The notes beneath the pieces are model-generated. The model searched no databases. It was not told the origin of the DNA and saw nothing but the letters and a program-made list of their open reading frames with translations. A DNA stretch of 61,356 bases from Periconia sp. R9002. Lineage: Eukaryota > Ascomycota > Dothideomycetes > Pleosporales > Periconiaceae. Where the stretch lies: contig JAMAHW010000135.1 in NCBI GenBank assembly GCA_023627715.1, positions 1 through 61,356 on the forward strand, given 5' to 3'. Of this stretch, positions 45,894-56,732 are shown in pieces. The translations under genes and the position numbers were made by a program. Each line of letters begins with the position of its first letter. Positions within the stretch are counted from its first letter, which is position 1.

Positions 45894-47043
45894 ACCGACC
45901 GATAACCAGTCACTTGCCGAAAACATTCAATACTCAATCCTTTTTATTCGCAAACGTATACCCAAGACATTCGCGCCTTAACCGCACCTTGTTTTTGTTA
46001 TTCTCCGCTTGGTGTTAATCATCACCAACCTAAGCATTTTACCCCCAAGGGAGTAGAGAATGGGCGAACTTACGCATCCAACAGATAGAAACCCTCATTT
46101 GGCGAAGGAAAGGGAGTCGACAGGGACCGGTTCCGCAGCACAAGCCTCTTTGTTCGAAAGGAATGGAAACTTACCACTCTCATCTACTTAGAAAGCGCGT
46201 CAGTGTTTATCCATGTGCTAGACGACACTCGGGATACCAGAAGTGACGTGCCGAGGGAGTAGAAAGTGTATACACACCACATACGTACAGTGGAAGACTA
46301 CGTGTGGAATTCCATCTTTCTATCAATTTCGCTTCATTCTGCTTTATATACATACACCGTTCTTAGATATTTCGAGCGTTTTTTTTTATCTGGGCATGGA
46401 TGACATATCAAAAGAATATATGTGTACATATTGAGAGCTTTTATATCTCACGTTGCTTCAGACGTCTTTTATGCCAGTTACTTCTGAATTCTGTTCTTTG
46501 TATATGTGGAACATCCCTTATAAAAGTTTAAACATGAGAAGGGAATGTATAGATTCTCTATATCGTCTAGACTACCTAGCCCTCAATGTCCGTTCATCAT
46601 TTGCCTTTTCCCTTTTCCTTTCCGCCGACTTCCCTCCTCTATTCTGATACATAAATCGCGCAGAGGCGTAGAAGAGCACGGAACTTTGTGCCGTATTGAC
46701 GGGGTTTGACGCGAACATGGAGCCAAGGAGATTATTGTACTTGAGTGAGTAAGTCAGTGCTAGGTAAGAATCATTCACTGATGATATAGATGGGGTACGA
46801 GGTAGATTGGTTGCTTTTACGTTCTGGGGAACGGGGGACGGGGGGATCAATACTTGTTTTAGTGTTTCGTTTGGGCGGACTTGTGGTGATGGTACGGATT
46901 TAGATGTTACGTACCTACCTACCGACCTACCTATCTGTATCACATGTTGAATCCCTGGGGTTTACCTGTTTTTTTCTTTTTAAGAGATTAACATGACTGA
47001 TTAACTTGAATTACTCATTCACCAGCCTAACAACAAACCCTCA
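45894..47043. other. Intergenic, no gene seen
   Basis: Between converging genes. ACCTACC/TAGGTAGG-type words occur (46911-46931), a common local feature; no coding or RNA gene is supported. Confidence 0.4.
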
Positions 47044-48234
47044 TCATAGATCAATCCCCAACTCCTTACACCTCTCCACCAACGCCGCGGCATCCCCATC
47101 CCTCCCATACCTCCGGTACAACTTGACCAAAATCAACGCCGCGCCCCTCCCATCAAACTTCCACGCATGCTGCTTCGGGAAGCGAGCCGCAGTTCCCGAA
47201 ATCGCCGTCCACGCCGCCTCCCAGACGGCAATCGCATCGTTAGGACGGCCCATGGCCTCGTACTGCTTGGCGAGCTCGTCGGTCCAGGTGCGGTAGAACT
47301 TGGAGTTGTGCTGCAGCGGGCGCCAGGCTTCTTCCATGACTTGCAGGACGCCAGCGTCGTTGGATGTTTTGCGGTACAGACGGATCATCTGGCGCGACCA
47401 GGCGATGTGCTCGGGGGTGCCGAGCGGCGTTGCGTCGCGGACGGTGCGGGAGATAGCGAGGGCGGCGTCGTCTTGGTCGCGGGCCGTGTACTCGGTGACG
47501 AGCTCGCGGGCGAGGTATCTGGTGCCTTCGGCGGCCGGGCCCGTGGCCGTGCTGTAGAAGTCCCAGTTGTCGCGGAAGAGCGTGAGGAGGGGTTCTGAGT
47601 AGGCGGCGCTATCGGTCGCCGCGCGGTAGGTGTCGACGAGGCGTTTGAGCCAGAAGATGTGTTTGAAGGAACCCCGCGGGAGACGCTTGAAGAGGCCTTC
47701 GATTAGACGGATCATTTCCGGGAGGCGGTTTTCGAGGTCGTAGATGCGGGCTACGGCTCTGACGAATTCTTGGGTATCGAGACTGCTGGTGGCGGAAGGT
47801 TTGCGGAGGATCGCTCTGAGAGTATCTCGAGCGAATTTGAAGGCGTCTTGCTGGAGGCCGGCCTTTTCGTACCACTTTAAAAGGGATGCAGCGCATTTCA
47901 TGGCCCGCTCGCTTGTTACATGGCGTTGGTAGTGGTGCCATATTGCTTCACGCAAGGCCACTTGATCAACGGGATTTTTGCATTTGAGTCCTTTGAAGAA
48001 GGCGTCGATAGAGTCTTGATCTATCCTATCTTGATATGTTTTTCCGCATAAGGCGGAGTTTTGGTGCTGTGTTCTGTAGACATTACGAAGGACTAGGCGG
48101 CGGCGTGTGCAAAAAACGTTATAAATGTTCGGGTGGGTAAGGATAAGGCAGTACAAATCGGAGAGATTAGAGCAGGAGAGAAGAATCTCGCATAGAATAT
48201 CGCTGTTGAGAGTATGTAATTTCGTCGAGGCCAT
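47044..48234 (-). CDS. F-box-like/TPR-like helical protein
   Basis: Single exon, 396 aa. The start HTLNSDILCEILLSCSNLSD and LTHPNIYNVF fit an N-terminal F-box-like helix set. The rest is a regular helical array (YEKAGLQQDAFKFARDTLRA, RDQDDAALAISRTVRDA, YEAMGRPNDAIAVWEAAW, YRRYGRDGDAAALVERCKEL) resembling TPR repeats. Together they suggest a substrate adaptor of an SCF-type ubiquitin ligase, but the F-box match is weak. No targeting signal or membrane segment. The gene is very GC-rich compared with its flanks. Confidence 0.65.
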   Translation of the reverse strand: MASTKLHTLNSDILCEILLSCSNLSDLYCLILTHPNIYNVFCTRRRLVLRNVYRTQHQNSALCGKTYQDRIDQDSIDAFFKGLKCKNPVDQVALREAIWHHYQRHVTSERAMKCAASLLKWYEKAGLQQDAFKFARDTLRAILRKPSATSSLDTQEFVRAVARIYDLENRLPEMIRLIEGLFKRLPRGSFKHIFWLKRLVDTYRAATDSAAYSEPLLTLFRDNWDFYSTATGPAAEGTRYLARELVTEYTARDQDDAALAISRTVRDATPLGTPEHIAWSRQMIRLYRKTSNDAGVLQVMEEAWRPLQHNSKFYRTWTDELAKQYEAMGRPNDAIAVWEAAWTAISGTAARFPKQHAWKFDGRGAALILVKLYRRYGRDGDAAALVERCKELGIDL

Positions 48235-48978
48235 CTTTTGTTTATTTGTTGTTGTGGTTGTTTAGGCAGCACCTTTTGACAGAATACATACCGTTCACTC
48301 CAAGATACGAGCTAAACTGTAAACGTTTAGCGTTTAGGATACCTACCTATCGCAACGACCTCTCCACGTTGCAAACAATAACAAGGATGTAAACGATATA
48401 CAGTAGAGATGCACTACCATATTTCCCTACATTATCTATCCACCTTCTGGTCTCAAGTATCAATGCCTACCTAGCAATACTACCATCGACAAATCATAAC
48501 CCCGTTCTTCCTTAACCAAAATCCCGAAGCCGAATCATATACATACCTAGGTATGGAGAAAAGAAAAGAAAACGAGCTATTACTCCCTTTCCCTAAAACC
48601 ACCCTCCAAAATCCGGAACACTACATCCTACATCAATCAATCATACATATACCCCCAGTACGTGTATACCACTTCGCTCTACTATACCCAAATATACATC
48701 GAACCCCCACACCGAAACATATAGAGAAAACCCAGTTTGATTTGAAGGGAGAAGAGGAGAGGCAGATTAAAGCAATTTCGATGTTTTATTTGTTTTCTCG
48801 TAGGTTTTTCTACGTTTTCGTGGTGTCGATGGCTAGGTATACATGTAGGTAGGTAGGTAGAGTGAGGTTATGGGGATTGATGTTTAATGCTTGATCGATT
48901 CCTCACAATGCTTAAATCGCCTCAAATGGAACCATCTTTTTCCACAGTCTCTATTTTACCTCTTCAAAAACAGAGATA
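48235..48978. other. Intergenic, no gene seen
   Basis: Promoter of the F-box/TPR-like gene and 3' flank of RRP43. A TAGG tetranucleotide run is at about 48846-48860. Confidence 0.4.
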
Positions 48979-50076
48979 TCACGCACAACCCGCCAACACA
49001 CTCCTAACAACCTCCCACCTCTCAACCGCGCGCTTCACCAACCCCCTCATCTCCTCCCTCCCCACAACCCCTCCACCATTCTTCTCCACCCGCCGAACCA
49101 CCAGATCCCCCGGCCCCGCCTTCTTCGCACCGCCGCAATCCACCACCACGCACACGCTCTCCCGACACACGCTCTCCTCAAACGCATCCGGGTCGCACAG
49201 CACCCAATGATCGGCCTCGCGCTCGTCCTCGCCACTTTCATCCCACTCCCCGCGCGCCTCGAACACCGCGAACGAGGCCGGAACCGGTAGCCCGCGGAGC
49301 CGCAGGGCGCGGGCGGCGTTGGGGTCGTCGTCGCAGAGGATGGTTTCGTACTCCGGGTCCCAGGCGGCGCGCGGGAGGCGCGTGTTCTGCAGCGCAGCGA
49401 GAATGCCGAGCCACGCGGCGTCGAAGGCGTTGCCGTCGATGCTGATGAAGAAGATGTCTATGTACAGCGTCCAGTACGCCTTGAGCTCGGGAGGGTCCTG
49501 CTCTGTGCCCGTGACGTCGGAGGAGAGGGGCGGTGTGTACAGGATGCGCAGGTCGGGGGCGCGGACCAGAGAGGTGGAGAGGAGCAGCGAGCGGAGCCGT
49601 GTTATGAGGGTTTGGGCTACGGACGAGGGCGCGTTGCCGGGGATGTGGTTGGGCGTGCTTCCTGTGCTGAGCTCGACATTGGGAACGAGCAGGCGGAGGG
49701 TGGATATCTCTTGGGCTTCTTCCTCGAGGTCGTCGTCTTCGTCGTTATCATTATCATCCGCATTCTCATCTCGCAGCGGCGAGGGCGTGTAGGTGTATCC
49801 CTGCGCGTCTTCCTCCTTCAGAATCTCCCCTCGTACCCCGCATACCACGCTGGTGTTGCCTAACCTCACGACGGCGCTGCCGTGACAATGTGTCAAGCTG
49901 CCGGTGTTTACGAGGGGTGTGCGGAATTCGTGTGCGGAGCGTCCATTGGCACGCTGGCGGGTTTGCGAAGCTGAGAGGTGGGCTTGGAGGAAGGGGTGCG
50001 GGGATACGGCGGCGAAGATGGGACGAGGGAAGGTGAGCGCCGGGGGCGGAGCTTGTGATGTGGTAGTTGATGCCAT
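48979..50076 (-). CDS. RRP43: Exosome subunit Rrp43 (RNase PH-like)
   Basis: Single exon, 365 aa, from the ATG at 50076 (the frame extends upstream but without an ATG). The RNase PH fold is recognisable: NTGSLTHCHGSAVVRLGNTSVVCGVRGEI, then LRLLVPNVELSTGS, AYWTLYIDIFFISIDGNAFDAAWLGILAAL, and a C-terminal VVDCGG. This fits Rrp43/EXOSC8, one of six catalytically inactive ring subunits of the nuclear and cytoplasmic RNA exosome. An acidic insertion (about 95-115, DDNDNDEDDDLEEE) interrupts the first domain, as in other fungal members. It is essential in yeast and so expected to be intact; no lesion is seen. Confidence 0.85.
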   Translation of the reverse strand: MASTTTSQAPPPALTFPRPIFAAVSPHPFLQAHLSASQTRQRANGRSAHEFRTPLVNTGSLTHCHGSAVVRLGNTSVVCGVRGEILKEEDAQGYTYTPSPLRDENADDNDNDEDDDLEEEAQEISTLRLLVPNVELSTGSTPNHIPGNAPSSVAQTLITRLRSLLLSTSLVRAPDLRILYTPPLSSDVTGTEQDPPELKAYWTLYIDIFFISIDGNAFDAAWLGILAALQNTRLPRAAWDPEYETILCDDDPNAARALRLRGLPVPASFAVFEARGEWDESGEDEREADHWVLCDPDAFEESVCRESVCVVVDCGGAKKAGPGDLVVRRVEKNGGGVVGREEMRGLVKRAVERWEVVRSVLAGCA

Positions 50077-50668
50077 TGTCTTATTTGTGAGGGTTGCGGT
50101 CACGATTTTTTCCGCTTGTTGAAGCTTTTCCTTGGGGACGGGCAAAATAAAGTTGCATGGGTAGATCAAAGGGCCGACGAGGGGCGCTAGCGAGTTAAGC
50201 TCTATGGCGGGGTTAACTTTAATTCTGGGACCGTCATTGGGCGTGTATGTAACTACACAAAGATACAGAGTGAGATAATTATACTAGACATACTACGTAG
50301 GTCGGTTGAGCTTCTAATTCGTAGAACCTATTAGTCCTCCCGATAAGTGACTTCCCTCTGTACAAGAATGGACGACTTTTACAGAGGCGTTTCAGATGAA
50401 TAAATACATATCGCAAAAGGAACCACACAAAGTATGTACATACGAACTGATAGCTTGGATTGAGACAAATTGCCTTGCCCATGACAGACTAAAGAACGCC
50501 GTAGCCGGGACCAAAGGGTATACTTACAATCTTCAGAGAAAAAATAGGTAGAAAAATATATGAACAAAGGGAAACGAAAACATTATACCCTCCACATCCT
50601 CCACCAGGACATTACCACGTCCAAATGAGGCTCCGATCCCCAAACTCACAACACCCGCCTACTCTACC
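50077..50668. other. Intergenic, no gene seen
   Basis: Promoter of RRP43 and 3' flank of the oxidoreductase; only motif-free frames. Confidence 0.4.
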
Positions 50669-51934
50669 TCAGCCACTGCTGAAGCCCACACCGTTCTTGA
50701 CGACAGGCTGAGGCTTCCATTTCCCTTCCTTCTTGTAGCTGTCGCCGTTCAGAGTCGGCTGCGCGACCATGCCTAGGAAGTAGTCTCTCCCCTTCATGCC
50801 CCAGACCATCAAGCTAGGCAGCTGGTTGCCGCCGAAGGCTCCGACGCCCTTGCTCGTGCCGATGGGGACGAGCTGCGACTCTTTCAGGTTGGCCTCGTAG
50901 TGCCTGTCGGGACCGGGTGCCTTGCCTGTGAGGTGTGCGAGCAGATCGGTTCGCAGGTTCGTCATAGCGACGGGGATCGCGTCGTTTAGATCGACGACGC
51001 CGCCGCGCGTGTAGGATCCAACGTCGCCCACAGCGTAGACACGGGTAGCTCCCGCGGCTTCTACGCGGAGTGTTTTGGGGTTCACAGCTACCTTTTGGCG
51101 GTTGTTCAGCCAGGCGTCGGGTAGGAAGCCCGTGTTTGGACGCGTACCCGTGGCATCGATGTAGATGTCTGCCTCGTGGGTTTCGCCATTGGAAAGTTGA
51201 ACGACTGTCTTGGCCCCTTCAGAAGCAGTCGTTGCGGTGATGACTTTGGTATTGTAGAGAACCTTGACGCCCAGTCCCTTGAGCATTTTCTCTGCTTTTT
51301 TAGATATGGATTCGCGGAGGATAGGGAGCATCTTTTCTTCTGCGCAAATCAGGGTCACTTTAGCTTTCGGTTTCTTGGGTCCAGAAGACATGAAGCCAGG
51401 CTTCCCGTTCAAGTACTCGGCCAGCTCGCCTGCTGTTTCCACACCGACGGGTCCCGCGCCGCCAATGACGATCGATGTGGCTTTTGAGAGGTTTTTGTGG
51501 AACTTATCCACTGTGGCCTCATAGGCTGGGCGGTCCGTAACTTGGGTGAAGAGGGGTGAAGGCGTCGATACACCAGTCGCAATGACGAGTGCGGCATAGG
51601 ACACGGTTTTCTCTCCTGTCGGTGTTTGGACAACCACGGTCTGCGCTGCAGGATCAACGCTTGTCGCAACTCCCTGGATAAAGTTGAATTGACCCTTTGC
51701 GTAGGCGAAGGCCGGTTCGATAGGGAGGAAGACCTTGTCGTAGGGCATCAGACTCTTCGAGGCCGCAACACGCGGCGCGGCGATCCTCCAGAAAAGGTCC
51801 TTGGATGGATTTACCAAGGTAACATTATAAGTTTTATTCTTCGGGAGCTGAGGAATGATGAGTCTCAAGGCATAATGCGCAGCGCCGAGACCGGCGAAAG
51901 ACCCGCCTAGGATGAGAATCGTTTCGGTAGTCAT
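50669..51934 (-). CDS. AIFM2/AMID-like FAD-NAD(P)H oxidoreductase
   Basis: Single exon, 421 aa. ILILGGSFAGLGAAHYAL is the N-terminal FAD-binding GxGxxG-type motif, SIVIGGAGPVGVETAGELAEY the NAD(P)H-binding motif, and RVYAVGDVGSY the second FAD contact (GD). These define the two-dinucleotide-fold flavoproteins; sequence order and length match AIFM2/FSP1/AMID-like proteins. Fungal relatives act as NADH-quinone type reductases or apoptosis-inducing-like factors. No clear signal peptide or GPI tail. Substrate quinone reduction is known for animal FSP1 and only inferred here. Confidence 0.85.
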   Translation of the reverse strand: MTTETILILGGSFAGLGAAHYALRLIIPQLPKNKTYNVTLVNPSKDLFWRIAAPRVAASKSLMPYDKVFLPIEPAFAYAKGQFNFIQGVATSVDPAAQTVVVQTPTGEKTVSYAALVIATGVSTPSPLFTQVTDRPAYEATVDKFHKNLSKATSIVIGGAGPVGVETAGELAEYLNGKPGFMSSGPKKPKAKVTLICAEEKMLPILRESISKKAEKMLKGLGVKVLYNTKVITATTASEGAKTVVQLSNGETHEADIYIDATGTRPNTGFLPDAWLNNRQKVAVNPKTLRVEAAGATRVYAVGDVGSYTRGGVVDLNDAIPVAMTNLRTDLLAHLTGKAPGPDRHYEANLKESQLVPIGTSKGVGAFGGNQLPSLMVWGMKGRDYFLGMVAQPTLNGDSYKKEGKWKPQPVVKNGVGFSSG

Positions 51935-52802
51935 GTTGTTGGCTGGAATAGAAGATGAGGGAGATGAGGAACAAGGGAAAGAAGCAAAGGATCAAGTGAG
52001 GGATGGAGAATCGAGCGGATGCGCCCAGCTAATGAATCAGAAGTTCAGGCACTGGCGGCTGTTAGACGCGTCTCTCAATAGTCGGTGGTAATGGTAGGGA
52101 ACCGAAGCGCTGGTTGGCGTTATTTAAGCACAAAACATGATGATAAAAAATGAAACGATTGAGGCCCGATTAATAAAGCTGGCCTATTTGTAAAGTCGGC
52201 CGTCATTTTGGTGAGCCCAAGGTGTTGTTGTTAAAGCGAACAATACCGCATCTGGTAAGAGGAATGTCGAATGAGAACGACATGTGCAAGAAGCTAGGAC
52301 CAATTTGCGAACCAGCCCATCCCCAACTGGTCCTCAGCGTGTTCGGCATCAGTAGCATTCCGTCTGCCGACTAGATGACAAACTGTGTTTTTGGTGAGAA
52401 TTGGCGAATTGGTCAGTCAAACATTAGCAATCACCAGGCACTCCCATGGTTAGATGCCCGGGGAGCATACCCAAAGCGGAATTAGGTAAGCGGAATCAAG
52501 TATGTATGTATGCGAAATTGGATCGCATGTTACTCACCATCACAGTAAGAGGTATTTTTGCGCGGGAGGGAGGTAGGTTGATATGCTGATACTTTTTTTC
52601 ATTTCCGTTTCCACATCATTCAAGATAACGCCAGCCCGATCCCCATGCCACATGAAGTCCGCCGCGACTACCCACTGAAAGATATTGAACAGAAACGTGA
52701 TAGGTCCAGTCCTCCATATCAAGAAGACATGGTTCACTTGGTGATCCCATTCATCTTTCACGATTGAATGGGTTGATCCTCCGCTGTCATCTATAACTGT
52801 AT
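51935..52802. other. Intergenic, no gene seen
   Basis: Promoter of the oxidoreductase and 3' flank of EGD1. One motif-free 73-codon frame on the minus strand was not accepted. Confidence 0.4.
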
Positions 52803-53737
52803 TTACTCAACGTCGGCCTTGTCAAAGTTCTCACCTGCGGGGTTGTGAGTGACTCGTCTTTCCATGTTTGCGATACAACACTTACCAGCGACGAGATCAG
52901 GGATGTCATCGTCATCGTCGTCATCCTTCTTGTCACCATCCTCGCCCTTCTCCTTCTGCATGCTCTGGTAGCTCTCGGCGAGCTTGCGTAGTGACGCGAG
53001 CGAATCGGGGCCGAGCTGGTTGAGGATACCGGGGACGAGTTCGGTGAGCTCCTTGTCTTCACCGTGGCCGTAAATGGCGAAGGTGTTGGCGGGCACGGAG
53101 GCGTGGACTGTTGTTCAGTCAGCAAAATATCGCAAAACACTTCGTGATATAACCCATGGTTCATTGCTGGTGGACCAAAGAATAGATTTCCAATATAATG
53201 GCCTTATCCTCCGCCCAGGAAAATGTGAAGATGACGTACCCTTGGGTGCTGAAAAGTGGATAACGTTTCCGTCGCTCTTGAACATGTTCACCTCCTCAAT
53301 GGCCTGGATGGGCTGTACATTGAGCTTCTTGAGGGCGGTCTGGAGCTTCTTGTCGTCGGTGCCGGCGCTCTTGTGGACCTTCTTGATTTTCCTGCGGGGA
53401 GTACCCTTGCCGCTATACAAATTCTGTTAGCGAAGTCCTCATATACAGTCGCTGAGATGGAAGCTGCAGTTCGCGATAATACCGAGGGTCGGGTGGAATG
53501 CGGTCGTGGAGGCAGGTGTGGGGTAGGAGCAAAATCAAGGTAGGCTCGCGGGACTCGTGTGGAAGATGGCTTACCCTGCCCGCTTTTGTTAGCATTTTGT
53601 TGTATTCCATAGGGAGCGCACAGGATCTTTTCATAGCCTTCATCGCTTGCTTATCCGAGCTCGCTGCCGGAGAAAAAGGACAGGGACGTACCAATGCGGA
53701 CCTGTGCTTGCATGCGCGCCAGCTTTGCTTGATCCAT
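52803..53737 (-). CDS. EGD1: Nascent polypeptide-associated complex subunit beta
   Basis: Exons 53737-53692, 53575 (one nucleotide), 53412-53240, 53107-52886 and 52834-52803; introns 116, 162, 132 and 51 nt. The product is 157 aa. [35 protein letters not shown] (ribosome-binding basic motif), [51 protein letters not shown] and an acidic tail ending [10 protein letters not shown] are diagnostic of NAC beta. NAC binds nascent chains at the ribosome exit. The oddity is between exon 1 and the GKGTPRR exon: joining them directly shifts the frame. A single G at 53575, flanked by a good acceptor (GCAG, branch GCTAAC) and donor (GTAAGC), restores the consensus [12 protein letters not shown] weak alternative donor in exon 1 (GTCCCT) would give RIGTGKG instead. 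Confidence 0.9.
53575..53575 (-). other. EGD1: Candidate one-nucleotide exon of EGD1
   Basis: On the minus strand the order is GCTAAC (branch), 8 further bases, CAG, the single G, GTAAGC (donor), then later GCTAAC (branch) and TATAG (acceptor). Two complete intron signal sets thus abut on one exonic base. The combined phase works: exon 1 (46 nt) + 1 + exon 3 is in frame. The same site could act as a recursive splice site. Confidence 0.55.
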
Positions 53738-54597
53738 ATTTGCGGTAGAGGAAAATGGAATGGACGAGGAGAGGGGTGCTGCGGCAGCGGAAAAGTCAGC
53801 AAACGCTCCAAAATTCAGCCAGGCGGCGTCTCGGGAAGAGTGGAAGAGGGCGAAGGGGGCAGACGAACCGGAATGGGAGGCAGGTGAGTATAGGCTGCCT
53901 GTCAATGAGGGTTGGTGATGGTGTCGAGGCGTGTTGCGTCGGAGAAACTGCGCCGAAAGCTCCGCATTGTGGCCTCGCTAAGAAGGTTCGATTTTTGACG
54001 CTCGACAGCTTCTTGACCTCTCCGCTTTACAGATACAGCTTTTCCCATTCAACGTTGCAATATTGTGCGCAAATAACATTCCTATTGTTTTCTATGCCCT
54101 GTTCTGACCATGTTCCTGGGCGTTGACCGGATCCTATACGACTTTCATGGCAGGTTGGCTCAGCTGCTGGCATTGACCAATCACACGACACAGATGAGCC
54201 TCCACCAACCTTGCCTTCATGTGCAAGTCAAGGCGTGCATTCCACGAAAACAAAACATTCTCAACGAGACTCATATGGATGATTCATTTTCCAAATTGAT
54301 TAATTACCATAGCAGACATCAGTTGCATATCACTTACGGCTATACACATGCATACGCCCTCTTGGGCACCTAGGTGTGGAACAACACATATAACGCTTTT
54401 AGGGCCTCTTGCCCCTAAAATTATAGTCTTCTCAATAGTACTAGTAAGTAGAATACTAAGGTAGTATTCCTATAAAATATTTTTATAATTCTTTCTTTAG
54501 GAATTTGAATTTTGAATTGATCATATTTCTTTCTTTTAGTTTTACTGTTTTTCTTACGGTCTTTTCTCTCTCTCCCTCTCTTCTCTTAACAGCCCAT
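53738..54597. other. Intergenic, small AT-rich relic
   Basis: No gene is supported. A hairpin with 8-bp arms (TTTTAGGG at 54397-54404, CCCTAAAA at 54413-54420) borders an AT-rich TA-rich patch to about 54540, similar in style to the left-end RIP-like block; possibly a decayed small transposon. Confidence 0.4.
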
Positions 54598-55396
54598 CTA
54601 CAGCAATATCATGCCCGCCGCCCCAACAGCACCCAACAGCCATCCAGCAGCCATCGCTTGAGCAGCAGCAGCATTAGACGCTGAAGGCGAAGCAGACCCG
54701 CTCGTCGTCCCCGTGCCAGACGCAGACGCATTGGGGTTCCCTTGCATGTTCTCGCTCACGACCTTAACATTGGTATTGTTGGTGCAGTGGCTTTCGGAGA
54801 GGGAGGCGTTGGTGAAGGTCACGTCGGCGCACTGTGTATGATCAATGCCAGAAGGTCAGCTTCTCTTCTCTTCTTTTTCTTCTTCTCTCTCCCAGAGAAA
54901 GGTGGATATGATGTGTCAAGTTTTGGTTTGCATATGTGTATGCGGTGGGAAGAGAGAGAGAAAAACATACCTGATAAAGACCCCCCTCAGGATCCCCATT
55001 CGAAACCACCTGAATCGTCGCATTCGCACCCACAGTAACATTCACACCCGCCGGCAACCCCACATGACCCAAACAAAACTCGCCCAACCCCGTCTGCGTC
55101 AGCTGCGGCAACAAGACGTAATTGAAGCTGCTCCCCGGATCATTCCCCAGCGCCAGGTAGACGGCGACGCGCGTGCGCGGATGGTGCATGTTGAGCTGCA
55201 AGGGCCCGCCGGTGAGGGGGAATTCGGTGCGAGGGGTTTTGACGTCGTTGAACCCGCCGCAGGGGAAGGTTGAGGCTTGGGCGTCGTCGAAGCCGCGGGC
55301 CGTGGGCCAGTCGAGGGTGAAGTGGGCGGTGGTGGGGGAGGAGGTGAGGAGGAGGGTTACGAGGATGGGGACGAGGGTTGTTGTTGGGGAGAACAT
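54598..55396 (-). CDS. BIM1-like (LPMO X325) GPI-anchored copper protein
   Basis: Exons 55396-54971 and 54831-54598 (139-nt intron, phase 0) give 219 aa. The signal peptide ends ...SSPTTA, so the mature protein starts with His 25 in HFTLDWPTARGFDD. An N-terminal His of this kind forms the copper-binding histidine brace of LPMO-like proteins, and the following PTARGF with PCGGFNDV is the X325/BIM1 signature. NMHH (His 71/72) is a candidate second ligand. The splice joins GGLYQ to CADVTFTNASL. The C-terminus is Ser/Gly-rich, then a hydrophobic tail (AAGWLLGAVGAAGMILL): a GPI signal. In Cryptococcus, Bim1 works in copper acquisition with the Ctr1 transporter; here a CTR gene is the next gene upstream. 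No polysaccharide-binding module is present. Confidence 0.85.
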
Positions 55397-56732
55397 GGTC
55401 GAGATGGGCCTGCCCGGTGGAGGTGTGGATAGGTAGGTTGGTGGGTAGGTCGTCGGATATGGTAGGAGAGTTTTTTTTATAGGGAATTTCCTTTCGAAGG
55501 TCAATTCAATTGACGCGGAGCGGAACGTACGTATCTTTAGGTATGTATGTATCAATGCATCGACTGAAGGAACCAACCCCCACAAATCCGTCTGCACAAA
55601 AAAACAGAAAGCTCAATGTCGGTACCACCTACCTACCAACCAACCAACCTAATATATAAAAAACCCCAAATCCAGCAAGAACCTCCCCGTCCCCTCCCCG
55701 AGCCTCCCCGCAAGCCGCACATGCAATGCAGTTCAATGCACGCCACACCTCAAGCTTTCACGAGCTCAAAACCCCCTCCTCCCCTCCCCGGTACCATGAA
55801 CATGCCTTGTGTACTCGCCCCAGCTGTGGCGCGTGGTTGACCGGGCTGGACTCTGCCCCAGCAGATAGCACTTGTGGTGGTTGCAAGTGCAAGAGTTAGC
55901 ACTAAGTAGTTTAGTTACCTAGTTAGGTTTCAAGTCATTGTATTGAACAACGAGCACGTTTTCCATCTACCGAAAGTGAGCAGATTTCTTGCATTAGCGC
56001 CGATTCGAAATCGACAATCTCCTTCGCTTAAGTAACTTTAAAATCTAACTGTACGAGTTGCTTGTTAGGCTCCTGGGGGACCCTAGTCTTGAAACGCAGC
56101 AAGCAAGCATTGATGGATGAATTTTCTTTGTTCGAATTTGAGACTCTTGAGGGAGTTAGGGATGTTAGGTACGCTTTAGGTATTTGCTCATCTGGGGGTT
56201 TTTGGGGTGATTTGAGCATGTATGGGATTAGGATTTTGAAGGAGGGAAGGGGGAGAGGGTTTTTTTAGAGGGGGTAGGGAGGAAGAAGGGGGATGTGGGT
56301 TGTTTTTTGGGTTCGAGGGGTTGGTTGCGGTTTAGTTGGGGTGGGTTGAAGCGTGTTTTTTTTCTCTTTTTTAATTTGTGTATAGATGTACCGTGCTGCT
56401 GGGTGCTTGATGTAAGGGTGCTGCAGGAGCGTTGTTGCGGCTCACGTACATGTATGAACTCAAGTGTTGCTACATGGATAAGTACTGGGTAGGTTGTAGA
56501 CTTAGTGTTGTATTTGGTGGATTGGTGATGATGGTGTCTTATTCGATTGCATACCTAAATGTATCCAAGACAGATATGTACATATATAGGCACAACGATG
56601 CAATCACGCAATGCAGAAAAGGTCATTCAAACGTCGATTTCATAAAACCGTGGATATCATAGTTATGAGAGACAAGAAGAAGATGAAGAAGAATAGAGAA
56701 TTGAACACCAACTACTACTACGACAAAAGCCT
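55397..56732. other. Intergenic, BIM1-like promoter and CTR 3' flank
   Basis: No gene is supported. TAGGTAGG/ACCTACC words lie close to the BIM1-like start. A G-rich stretch is at about 56140-56350 on the plus strand. Candidate copper elements are listed separately. Confidence 0.45.
56183..56218. promoter_or_regulatory. Candidate copper-response element pair
   Basis: TTTGCTCA (56183-56190) equals the yeast Mac1 copper-response consensus, and TTTGAGCA (56211-56218) is an inverted TGCTCA copy. Two weaker GAGCA words lie nearer the BIM1-like gene at 55952-55956 and 55978-55982. They sit in the 1.3-kb gap between the CTR 3' end and the BIM1-like start. The short words alone are expected by chance; only the 8-mer is unlikely. 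Confidence 0.3.

Noticed and set aside
48553..48852. A 99-codon plus-strand frame as a gene
   Set aside because: AT-rich, motif-free translation in an intergenic interval; no intron or promoter evidence.
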